From: Adiantum capillus-veneris | Lineage: Eukaryota; Streptophyta; Polypodiopsida; Polypodiales; Pteridaceae | Direction: 5' to 3' | DNA length: 64,000 bases | Assembly: GCA_014529385.2 (NCBI GenBank) | Contig: CM043942.1 | Location: 58,033,340 to 58,097,339 of the forward strand | Part shown: positions 33,324 to 43,996 of the stretch, piece by piece | How positions within the stretch are numbered: the stretch's first letter is position 1 | Layout: each line of letters begins with the position of its first letter | The notes under the pieces: model-generated | Databases searched by the model: none | Told to the model about the DNA's origin: nothing | Seen by the model: only the letters and a program-made list of their open reading frames with translations | Position numbers and translations under genes: made by a program

Positions 33324-33968
33324 TGTTAACCCTCACGGCTCATGGACACCCTATCACCTACGACGGACATTGTATTATTTACTTGGTAGAGTCAGGTACT
33401 GGGCTTGTCGGTCCAATAGGAAAAGGCTAAGAGTGATCGCCGATGAGAGGCGTACTCTAACAGGAACATTCAAGGGATTAGTTGGCTAAGCATGGGCGCC
33501 CAAGTGTGAATGGGGTGAGCTCATATAAAAGTCAACTAAACGTAAAATTCACTCATTCTCTCATTTGTGCAATTGAAGAGTGGTCTTACTCCATCTCCAT
33601 CTTCTTCTTCTTCATCTCCTTGTGTGTATGTGTGTATTTGTGCAATTGAAGAGTGCTCTTGCTCCATCTCCATCTTCTTCTTCTTCATCTCCTTGTGTAT
33701 GTGTGAGAGAGTGAGAGAGGGAGTGTGTGTGCGATCGAGCATTACGAAGGCACGACGGTGGCGAAGCGGTTGAGCGCGGCGTAGCGGCGTCTCCCTCTTC
33801 TTTGCGGCGAGGAATCCTCCACGACAGGAAGCGTAGAGCGGTGAGTGACACACCAACGCCATCTTTGATTTTACTAGTTTAGGCTTGTTGTGTGCTTGGA
33901 GCCATTTGTGGCTCGCACACAGTGTATCAGCAAGTTCCTTGCATTGACACGTGCGACATATGCGCACA
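33324..33968 (+). repeat. NA-3 5' LTR with internal duplication
   Basis: 645 bp. A 73-bp tandem duplication (33564-33636 and 33637-33709) is absent from the 3' LTR, so it probably arose after insertion. The primer site TGGCACCGTTGCCGGAGA is at 33973-33990. Confidence 0.93.
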
Positions 33969-34126
33969 TTTTTGGCACCGTTGCCGGAGAATGCCATACA
34001 CTAAGCTTGAATGGCACTCTGTGCTTCTTTTGTGGTGCAACTTCAATTGTAGGAAAGGTAGGGAAGGAGTGTGTGTGTGTTGAGAAGAAGGATTTGGTGT
34101 TGTACTGTGTATTTTTTTTGTTAATG

Positions 34127-34250
34127 GATTTTTCAAAGGTACTGTGTTTATTCTCTGTGTATTAAGGTTGTTAGTTTTCTTTGTTAATGGATTTTTCAAA
34201 GGTACTGTGTTTATTCTATGTGTACTAAGGTTGTTAGTTTTCTATGTACA
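34127..34250 (+). repeat. Tandem duplication in the NA-3 leader
   Basis: A unit of about 63 bp, TTTTTCAAAGGTACTGTGTT and onward, occurs twice. It takes the place held by the T-rich array in NA-1 and NA-2. Confidence 0.8.
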
Positions 34251-34610
34251 GTAAGTAGGAAGTAGATCTGTGAGAGTTAATAGAGTGTGTTAGTGTGTAA
34301 CAGTAGGTGTATTAGTTAGAAGTAGGTAGATAGAGTGTGTGTGTGTGCTCTCGCGTAGGCCGCGGCGACCTTATCCTTTATTTATTTTAAAAAAATTAAA
34401 AAATTAAAAACAAAATTAAAGGTAGGATCGGGATCGGGAATATCTCCCAAACCCAAGTCCAAGCTCACGCTCAGGCCTAGGCCTCAGTCGCCTTTTAAAA
34501 TTACGAATTTTAGCTTCACACGTAGCTAAAAATTGATTTTTTGAGGACAACAGAACTTCAGATGCCCGAAAATTGTGTTGTAAAGCACACGGCGACCCTC
34601 TAAGTGATAC

Positions 34611-34623
34611 GCTCGTTTCGAGC
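34611..34623 (+). promoter_or_regulatory. Conserved leader hairpin, NA-3
   Basis: The same GCTCG-TTT-CGAGC stem-loop as in NA-1, kept although most of the surrounding leader has diverged. Confidence 0.55.
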
Positions 34624-34774
34624 TATCACACACTTTAATCAAAAAAATAAAACATTAAAAAACATTAAAAAAATATTAAAGATGTAAAAAACACGAGTGA
34701 AAACGGACGCTTAAAAAAGGTAAGTGGTTAACCTTCGAGGTTATTCGCTGACGCTTGTAGGGTGCCAAAGGCAC

Positions 34775-37700
34775 ATGCATCTGCGCTCTGGTCATGTACT
34801 AGAGACGGAGCAACTAGAGAGAATTTCAACTTATGCGAGCTCTCAATATCCACCTCCTTCTTTTTGGCCCGGGCCCTCGGTAGGAACCCAAGGTAGTACA
34901 AACCAAGACCCGAACATAGCGGCTAGTGACTCTTCCTCTGACTACGATGTCATGGAGGGTTTTCCAATGCCTAATCCCAATAGCTCAAGCCAAGACATGC
35001 ATGCCATGGGCCCGCGGTCCGGGCCGAGCGTGCTTAGTGCCTGAAGGAAACCTTTAGTAGAGCCACTCGCTCCGAACATGGAGCTAATGATGTAAATGAG
35101 GGGGCTGGGGAAGTAAATTCTCCATTCGTGACCAACGTAGACTCTATACCGTTAGAAAATGTGCACGTGAATACTTCATTCACTGCACCTCCTGACTCTT
35201 CAGAGTTATTTCCCTCCGAGGTCATATTAACCGATGGTAGAAGCCTTGCCCAAGTGCAAGAGGTTGAGCGATATATCCTTACAGGGAGGGAAAAGGAAGT
35301 CAAGAGCTTACGTAAGGCGGAGCAACGAAGAGAGTTAAAAGCGAAAGCCCCTATGTCAATATCCTTGCTAAGAGAGCAATCGAGTGCTCCTGACTTAGCA
35401 ACTGCTAAAGGGAAACCTCTAGAAATCAACATTGCATCTAGCTCAAAGGACACCCCTAGCACCTCAATCCTAGATGGAGTGTTCTTAAATGAGAACTGGG
35501 AGTACGAACTACAAACAGAAACTCTGACCGGCCTATACACTGGTCACACCTATCACGTGGGTTGGTTAGATGTCCTACAATCCACAATGGGCGCTACTAG
35601 TGTGGAGGATCAACAACAAAGAGTTTGTGAGGTCATCCATAGGGTCATTGAGTTAGAGAGACAGAACAAGGGGATCAGCATGCCTTCAATAGGTCTCATG
35701 AGATTCTTGGATATAGGAAAGGCTAAACAACCGACCTTATCGCAAATGGAGACTCCCTCGGTAAGTCCGATGGATCCCCCATATGTTGTTTTGCCAGGGG
35801 TCTCGGTGCAATCTGAGCCCACAAGTGATAGATTTACCTTTCCAAGTCTAGCTCATCTTTCCCTTGATGACACCATGCCTACCCCAATGATGGGCATGCC
35901 AAGAAACACACCATGGACCTCATTTGTTAGTAAAGCACCGCTACATGATAGCTCAATGCCTGCAACAGTACCTACAAGTGTGTACCAATCATATACACCC
36001 ATGGGTCCTCGTACTCATGTAGTCCCTACCCCTCCCATTGTTTCAACTACCTATGCTCCACAACCACAACACACAAGTTCTTATTTCCATGGGACTATAC
36101 CGGCTAGCATTAGCATGTCACATCCGACGTCTGCTATGCCTAGGGCCACACATATGAAATATGGACCACCACATGGCACAACATCGTACCCAACGTGGAA
36201 CCCAAGGGCTTCCTATGCGCCAAGCCCAATGCCAATACCTACTCCACATGTAGTCTCTGAAGCACCTCCACCCAGGGTGCCTGCTCATTTAGGTGACTTG
36301 GCAACATTTTCTCAAGCTATCGATCGATCTATTGCTGAGAATATGTGTTACACGCCTTATAGAGAGCCTAGAAGTAAGGCAGTACAAATAGCCAAGCTCA
36401 CACAAAAATTTAGTGGAGACGGGGATGTGAGAAAGCATATTGAAGTGTTTGAAAAAATATGCGATTCTCTAGGAGAACACAATGACCTTCATAAGAGCAA
36501 TGCTTTAAGCCTAACCTTAAGTGGAAAGGCTGGGGATTGGTATAGAACCCTAAGGGTGGAAGAAAAAACGATTTACCCTACTCTTAGGAGACTGTTCTTA
36601 AAAGAATACATATGAGAGGGAGTGCTTTGGGGTGTAGCCTCTCAGCTCCAGAAAGCCCAACGAGACGAAGGAGAGTCAGAGAGAGACTTTATAAGTTGCT
36701 TGAAGCATTTTAATTCTCGTTGTAATCCAAATGAATGATTCAACAATAACCAATTGCTTGATAGATTCATTAGGGGATTACGACATGAGGATATCTACAA
36801 TGGCTTAGTCATTAGAGGTATCACCACTTGGGAAGCAGTCACCACCAATGCGATCCAATTGGAGGATAATTTAATGATACAAGGAGAAAGAGTGTCTATT
36901 GAGCCTAAACATATTAGCTCGCAAGCATCAAGGCATCAGCCAATGACCCTAAAGCCTATTGCTAAGGAGCCAAAGATATCTGAGATGAATTTAGCAGATC
37001 TCACCAAGGATATTCAAGAGAGTCTTAGAGACAATCGTGCTCCACAAAACAATCATATGTATCCAAGAAGGGAGCAACAATGGTGCTCAGTATGCTATGG
37101 ACCGCATAGTACCAATGAATTCCCTACTTTTAGAGTAAAATTTAATGGGAATTGCAATGCATGTGGAAGGTATGGTCATCAACCTAAGTATTGCATAGTA
37201 TTTAAGTGCGCGATGGCCAATAGACCAACCTTAGCATGGACAGACACACCTCGAGTTCCTGCATTGATGTCGGCCCCAACTCTTGAACAAACAACACAAC
37301 ACATGGTCCTTAGGGCCCAAAATGTTATTCAAACAACACCCTTACCACATCCAGTGCTAGGATCAAGGTCTTTGGACATAAAATAAGGATTACCTTCATT
37401 GTTATGGATTTCTTCAAACACACTATGGCATTGGAGATAATCTTAGGACGTCCTTTCATGAGAGAAGCAAAAATGGTACATGACTGGTCTAAAAACCATG
37501 TCTACTTGCAGTTCCAAGATTGAGCACATCCTCTAGGAAAGAGGTTTATAATTGATCATAGATCTGACACTAGAGTTCACTCGGCCCCATTGTAGTATTG
37601 TTATACGTGTAAAGCGGACACTGATGTTGGGAAAGATTCTCCTTATATGGATGTACTACCTTGGATGACTGAGTCGGACAATGTGGATTGGGTCCACCTA

Positions 37701-38412
37701 GCAGCAACCATAGACACTTGGGAAATAGGGGGACAACCTGGGTAACACCTGAGGGGGATGAAATACCACCACTTGTACCCTTAAATATTCTACAAGCAAT
37801 GCATATAGCTTCTGACAAGACTCATCCTAATATGACAAAGAAAACATACAAGTGGGTCCCTAAGCTTCTTTAGCAACCATAGCAAGTGCTAAAAAACAGA
37901 AGCCTTGTAAGAAACGTTCCACTCGCTCCAAGAAATGTAAGAAAACGTGGCGTTGGATCCCTAAAGAATTATTGGAAGCCCAAGGCTACTATGAAGGAAA
38001 TAATCAAATCTGGGTAGCAAAATGTAGATTGTGTTGTTACTTGTCACCTGACCCATGTGAGCCCAATCCTGTAGCTCCAAAACGAATCAACGATCGCAGA
38101 AAGAAAAAACTCATAGAATGCTACACACCCGCTCCAAATCTAGTTTGGGTACCAAAGAAAGAACGATTTGTTCCACCTAGCTCAGGAAGGGGGGAGTCCC
38201 ATGAAGCTTCTAGCTCCTCATATAATGCATCCATAGAGGTAAAAGCTTCTCCACAGCCTCCACCTACAATAGTGGACTTCCATGAAGCCACAAAGAAATC
38301 CACACCTCCCAGTGTTCAAGAATCACCTAATGAACCACTTCAAGTTCGATCCTGGGAGAGTACCTTACCACCCTTGCAACTCGATGAGGCACCTAAGGTA
38401 ATAGAAAACTAA
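34775..38412 (+). pseudogene. NA-3 gag and WVPK-repeat region, broken
   Basis: Starts MHLRSGHVLE (34775) and is stopped at 35042. The 35128-36615 block holds the Pro-rich region and the gag capsid-like part (GDWYRTL). TGA stops interrupt it at 36613 and 36736. The 36754-37386 block holds knuckles near CSVC and CNACGRYGH; in the first, the expected last Cys is replaced by Phe. It then jumps to the protease tail ILGRPFMREAKMVHDWSK and the WVPK region: KWVPK, a weakened IWVAK and VWVPK. It is non-functional, but it shows what NA-1 read before its TAA, namely Lys. Confidence 0.85.
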
Positions 38413-40216
38413 TGGCAAAAATCCTCACCTAGTACCAAATGGAACAATTGGTTTCAAAGGGTGACGAGCACATTTCAAATGGTATGATCTACCCAAGGAA
38501 GGGGGGAGTGTTTGCTAACATCCATCATTCACTTGCTTCCCTCTCAACCTTCCTCCCTGACCTCTTAATCTCCAATCTTAGAGAATGTACATATAAAGCC
38601 TTATACTCATAAAAAACAAAAAAAAAATAAAGAGCGAGAGCAATTAGCAAACGAGTATGCACAATAAAAGTCAAAACGTTGACCCGGACCTACACATTCA
38701 CATCCGGTACACTAAAACAGAAACCTATGCCATAAAACACCTTTGATCCTCATCACTCGAGTGATGGAGGGTAGGTAAGATTAGTACGATAGGAGTGTTT
38801 CTGTTTTAGAGTTTAGTGATTAGCAAAGTTCTTTCTTCCCATTGATGTGCCTCCTAGAGGTATTCTTTGTGTTTCCTCGTGTGTACAAGAACGTGTTGCT
38901 GTGGTTAGGATTTGGACCTTCATGGGATCTTTCTCTCATCCACTTTTCAAATCAAGCGCGATTATCAACGCAAACAGGTGTTTCTTGTCCATTAGCATTG
39001 CCCCTTATCTTTTTTGCATCTATGTTTGTCTGCTTTAATTGTGATTGGTAGCATAATATTCAACGCATTTGCTTAGTATCAAACATTAAATTCAATGTAA
39101 TTTTTTGTCATAATCACTTGTCTAGATTTAAAAATCAAGCAGTCCGACTAAGCTAGTTTGACCAAGCTAGGTGTTAGAGATCTTCTCTTAATACCATGGA
39201 GAATGCCTTCCTAATAATTAATGGTTACTTAGGTTCTTAATCCGATTTAGGCAGCATTGTGCGAAATGTACTAGGGCTTTCTAGTGGGCTTAGTCCCTAT
39301 TGACCTTTAGCTTAAGTATTATAAAGGGAGTTTACTAGTGTGATGAGCCTAGGGATGTGTAACAGTGTGATATGACCCCCCAAAGTTACAAAATTAAAAT
39401 GCTACTAAAGTTAAAATTAAAGTTACTAGTGTGATGAGCCTGGGGAGGTGTAACAGTGTTATATGACCCCCCAAAGTTACAAAATTAAAATGTTGAAAAC
39501 GAAAAAACAAAAAAAAATCAAAGTGCCACAATGGAAAATCTAAAGTGGAAAGAGAAATCTCAGCTTTGATTTGGTACTTCACTCACATGTATCGCCTATG
39601 GTACTAGAGCCCTAGAGGTTCCCAGTGTGGGCACTTTTCCTTGAAAAGAAAAAAACCCAAGGCATACAAAATAAGCACACACGTCAAAATTGAATCAATA
39701 TGAAAAAACTTTTGGGGGGTCAAAGAAAAAATAATCAGTTAGGTGATAATTTCATGAGAAGTTCCTTTTATCATAGCTTAACTACAAGGTCTTCTAGGTA
39801 TAGCCTCTAGTCAGCTCTCGAACATGAAATACTTGGCTCTCACGATTAAACAGCTTATTGACCAGAGAAAATTAAGAAGCTTACCCATGGTATTAATAGT
39901 CGATCTCTAGTGCCTTCCGATCATTAAATTAGCGACCCCATACTTGTTTAATTTTTTACCTTTACATCTGTTCATGCATTGGATTATATTGCAATTTAAT
40001 ATTTATTGCTGAAAAATGGTTTAAAATTCTGTTACCAATCACATTGTCTGCCTACAACTGCATATGCTTTTTCATTCTATATGAGAATGTTATTACTGTG
40101 CCAATGTTGTTTGATTTTGCAGTGACTGAAGAAGGCTAAGGACATTCATCTCAAATGCTCTTCCACCTCGATGAACGAGCTTCAACTCAATAGCTTTCGA
40201 GGACGGAATCTACATC
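38413..40216 (+). other. NA-3 long non-coding 3' region with 91-bp duplication
   Basis: Counterpart of the 3' region in NA-1. A 91-bp tandem duplication (39332-39422 and 39423 onward) doubles the GACCCCCCAAAG arm; the single CTTTTGGGGGGTC arm is near 39709. The polypurine tract is at 40217-40227. Confidence 0.82.
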
Positions 40217-40229
40217 AGGAAGGGGGGCA

Positions 40230-40817
40230 TGTTAACCCTCACGGCTCATGGACACCCTATCACCTACGATGGACATTGTATTATTTACTTGGTAGAGTCA
40301 GGTACTGGGCTTGTCGGTCCAATAGGAAAATGGTAAGAGTGATCGCCGATGAGAGGCGTACTCTAACTAGAACATTCAAGGGATTAGTTGGCTAAGCATG
40401 GGCGCCCAAGAGTGAATGGAGTGAGCTCATATAAAAGTCAACTAAACCTAAAATTCACTCATTCTCTCATTTGTGCAATTGAAGAGTGCTCTTGCTCCAT
40501 CTCCATCTTCTTCTTCTTCATCTCCTTTTGTGTGTGTATGTGTGAGAGAGTGAGAGAGGGAGAGAGAGGGACTGTGTGTGCGATCGAGCATTACGAAGGC
40601 ACGACGACGGCGAAGCGGTTGAGCGCGACGTAGCGGCGTCTCCCTCTTCTTCGCGGCAAGGAATCCTCCACGACAAGAAGCGTAGAGCCGTGTGTGACAC
40701 ACCAACGCTATCTTTGAGCTTACTAGTTTAGGCTTGTTGTGTGCTTGGAGCCATTTGTGGCTCGCACACGGTGTATCGGCAAGTTCCTTGCATTGACACG
40801 TGCAACATACGCGCACA
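40230..40817 (+). repeat. NA-3 3' LTR
   Basis: 588 bp, followed by target duplication CAAAA. About 3% divergent from the 5' LTR over the part I compared. Confidence 0.94.
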
Positions 40818-40822
40818 CAAAA

Positions 40823-42244
40823 AGGCCATTGGTATGAAGTGGGTTTACAAGTTGAAACGGAAGCCGAATGGTGAGATCGATCGCCATAAGGCTCGATTTT
40901 TTGCAAAGTGTTATGCACAGTAAAAAGGTATATATTATGAAGAAACTTTTGCTCCCACTTATCGTATGACTACTGTGCATTCTCTACGTGCATTGGCATC
41001 TCATTTTGGTTGGGATGTACATCAATCAGACATTGATACTGCTTTCTTGAATGGTGACATATTTGAGGAAGTTTATGTAACGCAGCCTCGTGGTTTTGTT
41101 ATGAAAGGACAAGAGGAAAAAGTGTGCAGATGTAAGAAGGCTTTGTATGGGTTGAAGCAATCTCCTTGTGCTTGGTATGGGGAAGTGACACTCATTTGTT
41201 CAAGCGAGGCTTTCGTGTCCAACAGAAAGAACATTGTAAGTAAAGTGTGAGGGTGATGCACTTGTCATTGTGGTTCTTTATATAGATGATTTTCTGATCA
41301 CTGGACTAAATGAGAGACATAGTGTTGAATTTAAAGCTGATTTGAATACTACTTTCAAGATGAAAGATTTGGGGCTATTCCATCATTACTTGGGTATACA
41401 TTTTAAGCAGTGTGATGGTGTATTGCCTTGTGTCAGAAAAGTTACATAGAGACATCGCTATGTAAGTTTGGACTTGAGGATTGCAAACCTATTGCCACTC
41501 CCATGGAAACAGGTTTGAAATTGAGTCTTCATGACGTTGATGATCCTACAGATGTCACTCTTTACCAAACTTATGTTGGATGCCTCATTTATGTATGCAA
41601 CACAAGGCCGGGTATTAAGTTTGCAGTCTCACAGATCAACAAATTTATGCATGGCCGAGAGTCTAAGCATTGGCAGGTTGTCAAGAGGATTTTCCTCTAC
41701 CTTAGTGGAACTTTACATCTTGGATTGTTTTTTCCCAAGGGGGGATCATTGCCACTAAACTTACATTCTTTTTCGGACTCAGATTGGGCTGGTTGTTTTG
41801 ACACGCGAGTGTCCACAAGTGGTTTTTTTTTCATACTTGGCAGTTCATGTACATCATGGTTGAGCAAGAAGCAACCTAATGTGGCTACTTCGAGTTGTGA
41901 GGCTGAGTACAGGGCAGTCTTCAGAGCTATGGTTGAGTGTGTATGGCTCAGACACCTTATGGCTAATTTGGGTGTTGGGCAGAACACGGCCAACACTATC
42001 TACACTGAGTCGGAGTGCATTGGCAGTTGCAAGGAACCCAATTGTTCATGCTCGCACAAATCACATTGAGCTGCATTACCACTATGTCACGGAGAGGCTC
42101 TCAGCAGGAGAGATCAGCTTGGCTTATGTGCCAACACAAGACAACCTTGCAGATCTTTTCACAAAGGCATTGTCTCGTGAGAAGCTCGAAGCTTTCCGCA
42201 AAGCTTTAGGCTTACTCCCCTTTGTGGACGGATCATGTCCTTAG
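40823..42244 (+). pseudogene. Cop-2 outer RT (remainder) and RNase H
   Basis: Resumes at KAIGMKWVYK, directly after NA-3. It includes QSDIDTAFLNGDIFEEVYVT (RT), LYIDDFLITG (catalytic box), then RNase H with SCEAEYRAVF and, after a frameshift near 42010, HARTNHIELHYHYV and NLADLFTKAL. It ends at the TAG 42242-42244. Stops and frameshifts are frequent. Confidence 0.92.
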
Positions 42245-42307
42245 GGCATGGCACTTCCATTTACTCGTGTGCTAGCTCTCATTCACCGCATCACTCCAAG
42301 GGGGATT

Positions 42308-42527
42308 TGTTAACATATACATGTGGTAGTGATGTGTGTGAACACACGAGGACCGCCCGGGAATTTTTGTTTCCCTTTAGGAGGTCTTTCCCCCGTGCAT
42401 TGTATATACGCCCATCACTCTATCTATCTTTCCATTGCACACTAAGTAGACACTCTTTGTTATGTGCCTTGAGCTTCCTTCATCTTCTTCAAGCTATGTG
42501 TGTTTCTCTGCAACCCTAATTCCAACA
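42308..42527 (+). repeat. Cop-2 outer 3' LTR
   Basis: 220 bp, TGTTAACATATAC...TTCCAACA, preceded by AAGGGGGATT. Confidence 0.92.
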
Positions 42528-42532
42528 AGTAC

Positions 42533-42758
42533 AAGGAGAAGACAATAGAGTAGGGTTACAGGTGAAGCTCCAATGGAGTAGGTGGTCGGCTCTTGATTGT
42601 CGCCAGGGTCGGGGATGGGGGAGAGCTTGAAGGTGGTCACATAGTCCATAAGAGAGAAGACTAGGAGGGTGGTATTAAGGACGGTGTAGAAGTAGAGATG
42701 ATAGAGTTGATCCATTTTTAGAAGCTTCTCAGCTATGAAGGGGGAGGTTGCAACTGTG

Positions 42759-42789
<31 letters not shown>

Positions 42790-42960
42790 CACACACACAA
42801 TTATAAAAGGGGATCCCCCCCTTACATGTGGCTAAAGCTCCTTGATCCAGTTGGTGTTCCCTACGACTCCGGCTACAGAGTAACGTGGTGAAAGAGAGAA
42901 AGAGAGAAGCGGCACTAGCTTGCTCTACGACATGTGCAATATACGACACGGGCGGTGGCC
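42533..42960 (-). other. Possible coding scrap of unknown identity
   Basis: The minus strand from about 42730 down to the Copia LTR reads one open, plausible segment with two hydrophobic stretches (LYFYTVLNTTLLVFSL and LLYCLLLVLVG). This might be part of a membrane protein exon interrupted by Cop-2 outer. An (AT)n tract (42761-42784) bounds it. I do not recognise the family and it could be chance. Confidence 0.2.
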
Positions 42961-43132
42961 CTTTTGCTAATTCAGCCTCGACCCAATCAAAAAAAGTTGA
43001 GACAGAGACTCTACGCTAATTCAGCCTGGACACAATCAGAATTGGAGTTGGAGTCGCCTGACAAAGCATGTGGTTGAATATGGGGTCGTTTGAAGAGGGG
43101 CTCGCTTGAGCATATTGCTGATGGTCATCCGC

Positions 43133-43135
<3 letters not shown>

Positions 43136-43184
<49 letters not shown>
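43136..43184. repeat. (GA)n microsatellite
   Basis: About 49 bp of GA dinucleotides. Confidence 0.97.
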
Positions 43185-43187
<3 letters not shown>

Positions 43188-43254
43188 CAGATGGCAAGTG
43201 GGCCGAGAGAAAGAGAGATATCTCAGCGCTATAGTAGAGAGAGAGCCTTTCGTT

Positions 43255-43643
43255 GAAATTTACCAAAATACCTCTCTAATTTATGGAAATTCCCATAATA
43301 CCCCTCAAATTTAAAAAATTCTTCAAATACCTCTAATATGTTGTCATAAATTCCCAAACTGCCCTTCAAATTTTCCAAATTACCCCTGGTCGTGAGCGTT
43401 TAAATTTCTCTGAAGATTAAAAAATTTGTAGCTTTTCATAAGAAGAGTGATTGTCTATAAACACAAGATACTAAAGATAGAATTTGAGTTGGTTAGGTAG
43501 GCTTTGGAGATGAATCCCTCCCATAAGAAAAGCGATTATGTCTAAAAAAGGAATAAAGGTTAGAAAGTCTTCAACAATTCAATCAAAATAGATAAAAAGG
43601 TATTTTGGGAATTTTTGAAATTTGAGAGGTATTTTGAGATTTT
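43255..43643. mobile_element. Mutator-like MITE
   Basis: 389 bp with long imperfect inverted ends. The left end has CAAAATACCTCTCTAATTT and the complement of the right end CAAAATACCTCTCAAATTT, followed in both by AATTCCC and a second ATACC block; about 40 of 49 positions match. It is flanked by 9-bp near-duplicates CCTTTCGTT (43246-43254) and CCTTTCCTT (43644-43652). Nine-base duplications are typical of Mutator-like elements. There is no coding capacity. Confidence 0.7.
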
Positions 43644-43996
43644 CCTTTCCTTTTGCTGGAAAAGTTAACAGCAGCTCCTTGCGATCTTCTTCTTCTTCTT
43701 CTTTTCAATGTTCTATAGTTGCAATTGACCACCCACCATGCACGCGCATGCAAAGGGCCCCTCCTCTGCATCATCTCCTACACCTCCTATTGATCTCCCT
43801 TTTCCTGTCTGATGGCAGCGCCGCTGGATTGGACCTCACAATGTGTTGTCCTTTTGAAAAGCACAACTTCTCGATAAGCTACCTATTTGGTACGTCATCT
43901 CCTGGATTGCACATCTGAATACTACTCTGGTGAAGGTGATATACATGGGCATTCTTCGATGCTTTTTGATATTGATGGATCATATTTATTGGGTGT

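Larger units (their letters stand above)
33324..40817 (+). mobile_element. NA-3: third copy of the RT-less family, inserted in Copia RT
   Basis: The LTRs at 33324-33968 and 40230-40817 are flanked by a perfect duplication CAAAA (33319-33323 and 40818-40822). The site is inside the RT of Cop-2 outer: the Copia protein reads DLPPGK to the left and KAIGMKWVYK to the right. The interior has the leader hairpin, a broken gag, two zinc knuckles, the WVPK region and the long non-coding 3' region. RT and integrase are again absent. Relative to NA-1, about 1.6 kb between the knuckles and the protease tail is missing. Confidence 0.95.
24004..42527 (+). mobile_element. Cop-2 outer: old Copia element split by three nested insertions
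   Basis: The 5' LTR (24004-24228) and 3' LTR (42308-42527) belong to the same TGTTACCATATAC...TTCCAACA family. Coding segments run in order in three blocks: 24556-24792, 29907-33323 and 40823-42244. Between them sit Cop-2 inner, NA-3 and, within the middle block, a MITE. Removing these with their duplicated target bases and a 559-bp tandem duplication leaves 5,122 bp, close to the 5,114 bp of the inner sister. Flanking pentamers are GGTAT (23999-24003) and AGTAC (42528-42532), which match at three of five positions, as expected for an old decayed duplication. Confidence 0.9.

Noticed and set aside
34724-34774. Start upstream of MHLRSG in NA-3
   Set aside because: The upstream residues have no counterpart in NA-1 or NA-2, where the shared protein begins at MHLRSG; ATG 34775 is preferred.
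35034-35540. 168-codon minus-strand ORF in NA-3
   Set aside because: Antisense shadow of the gag N-terminal region, with no motif.
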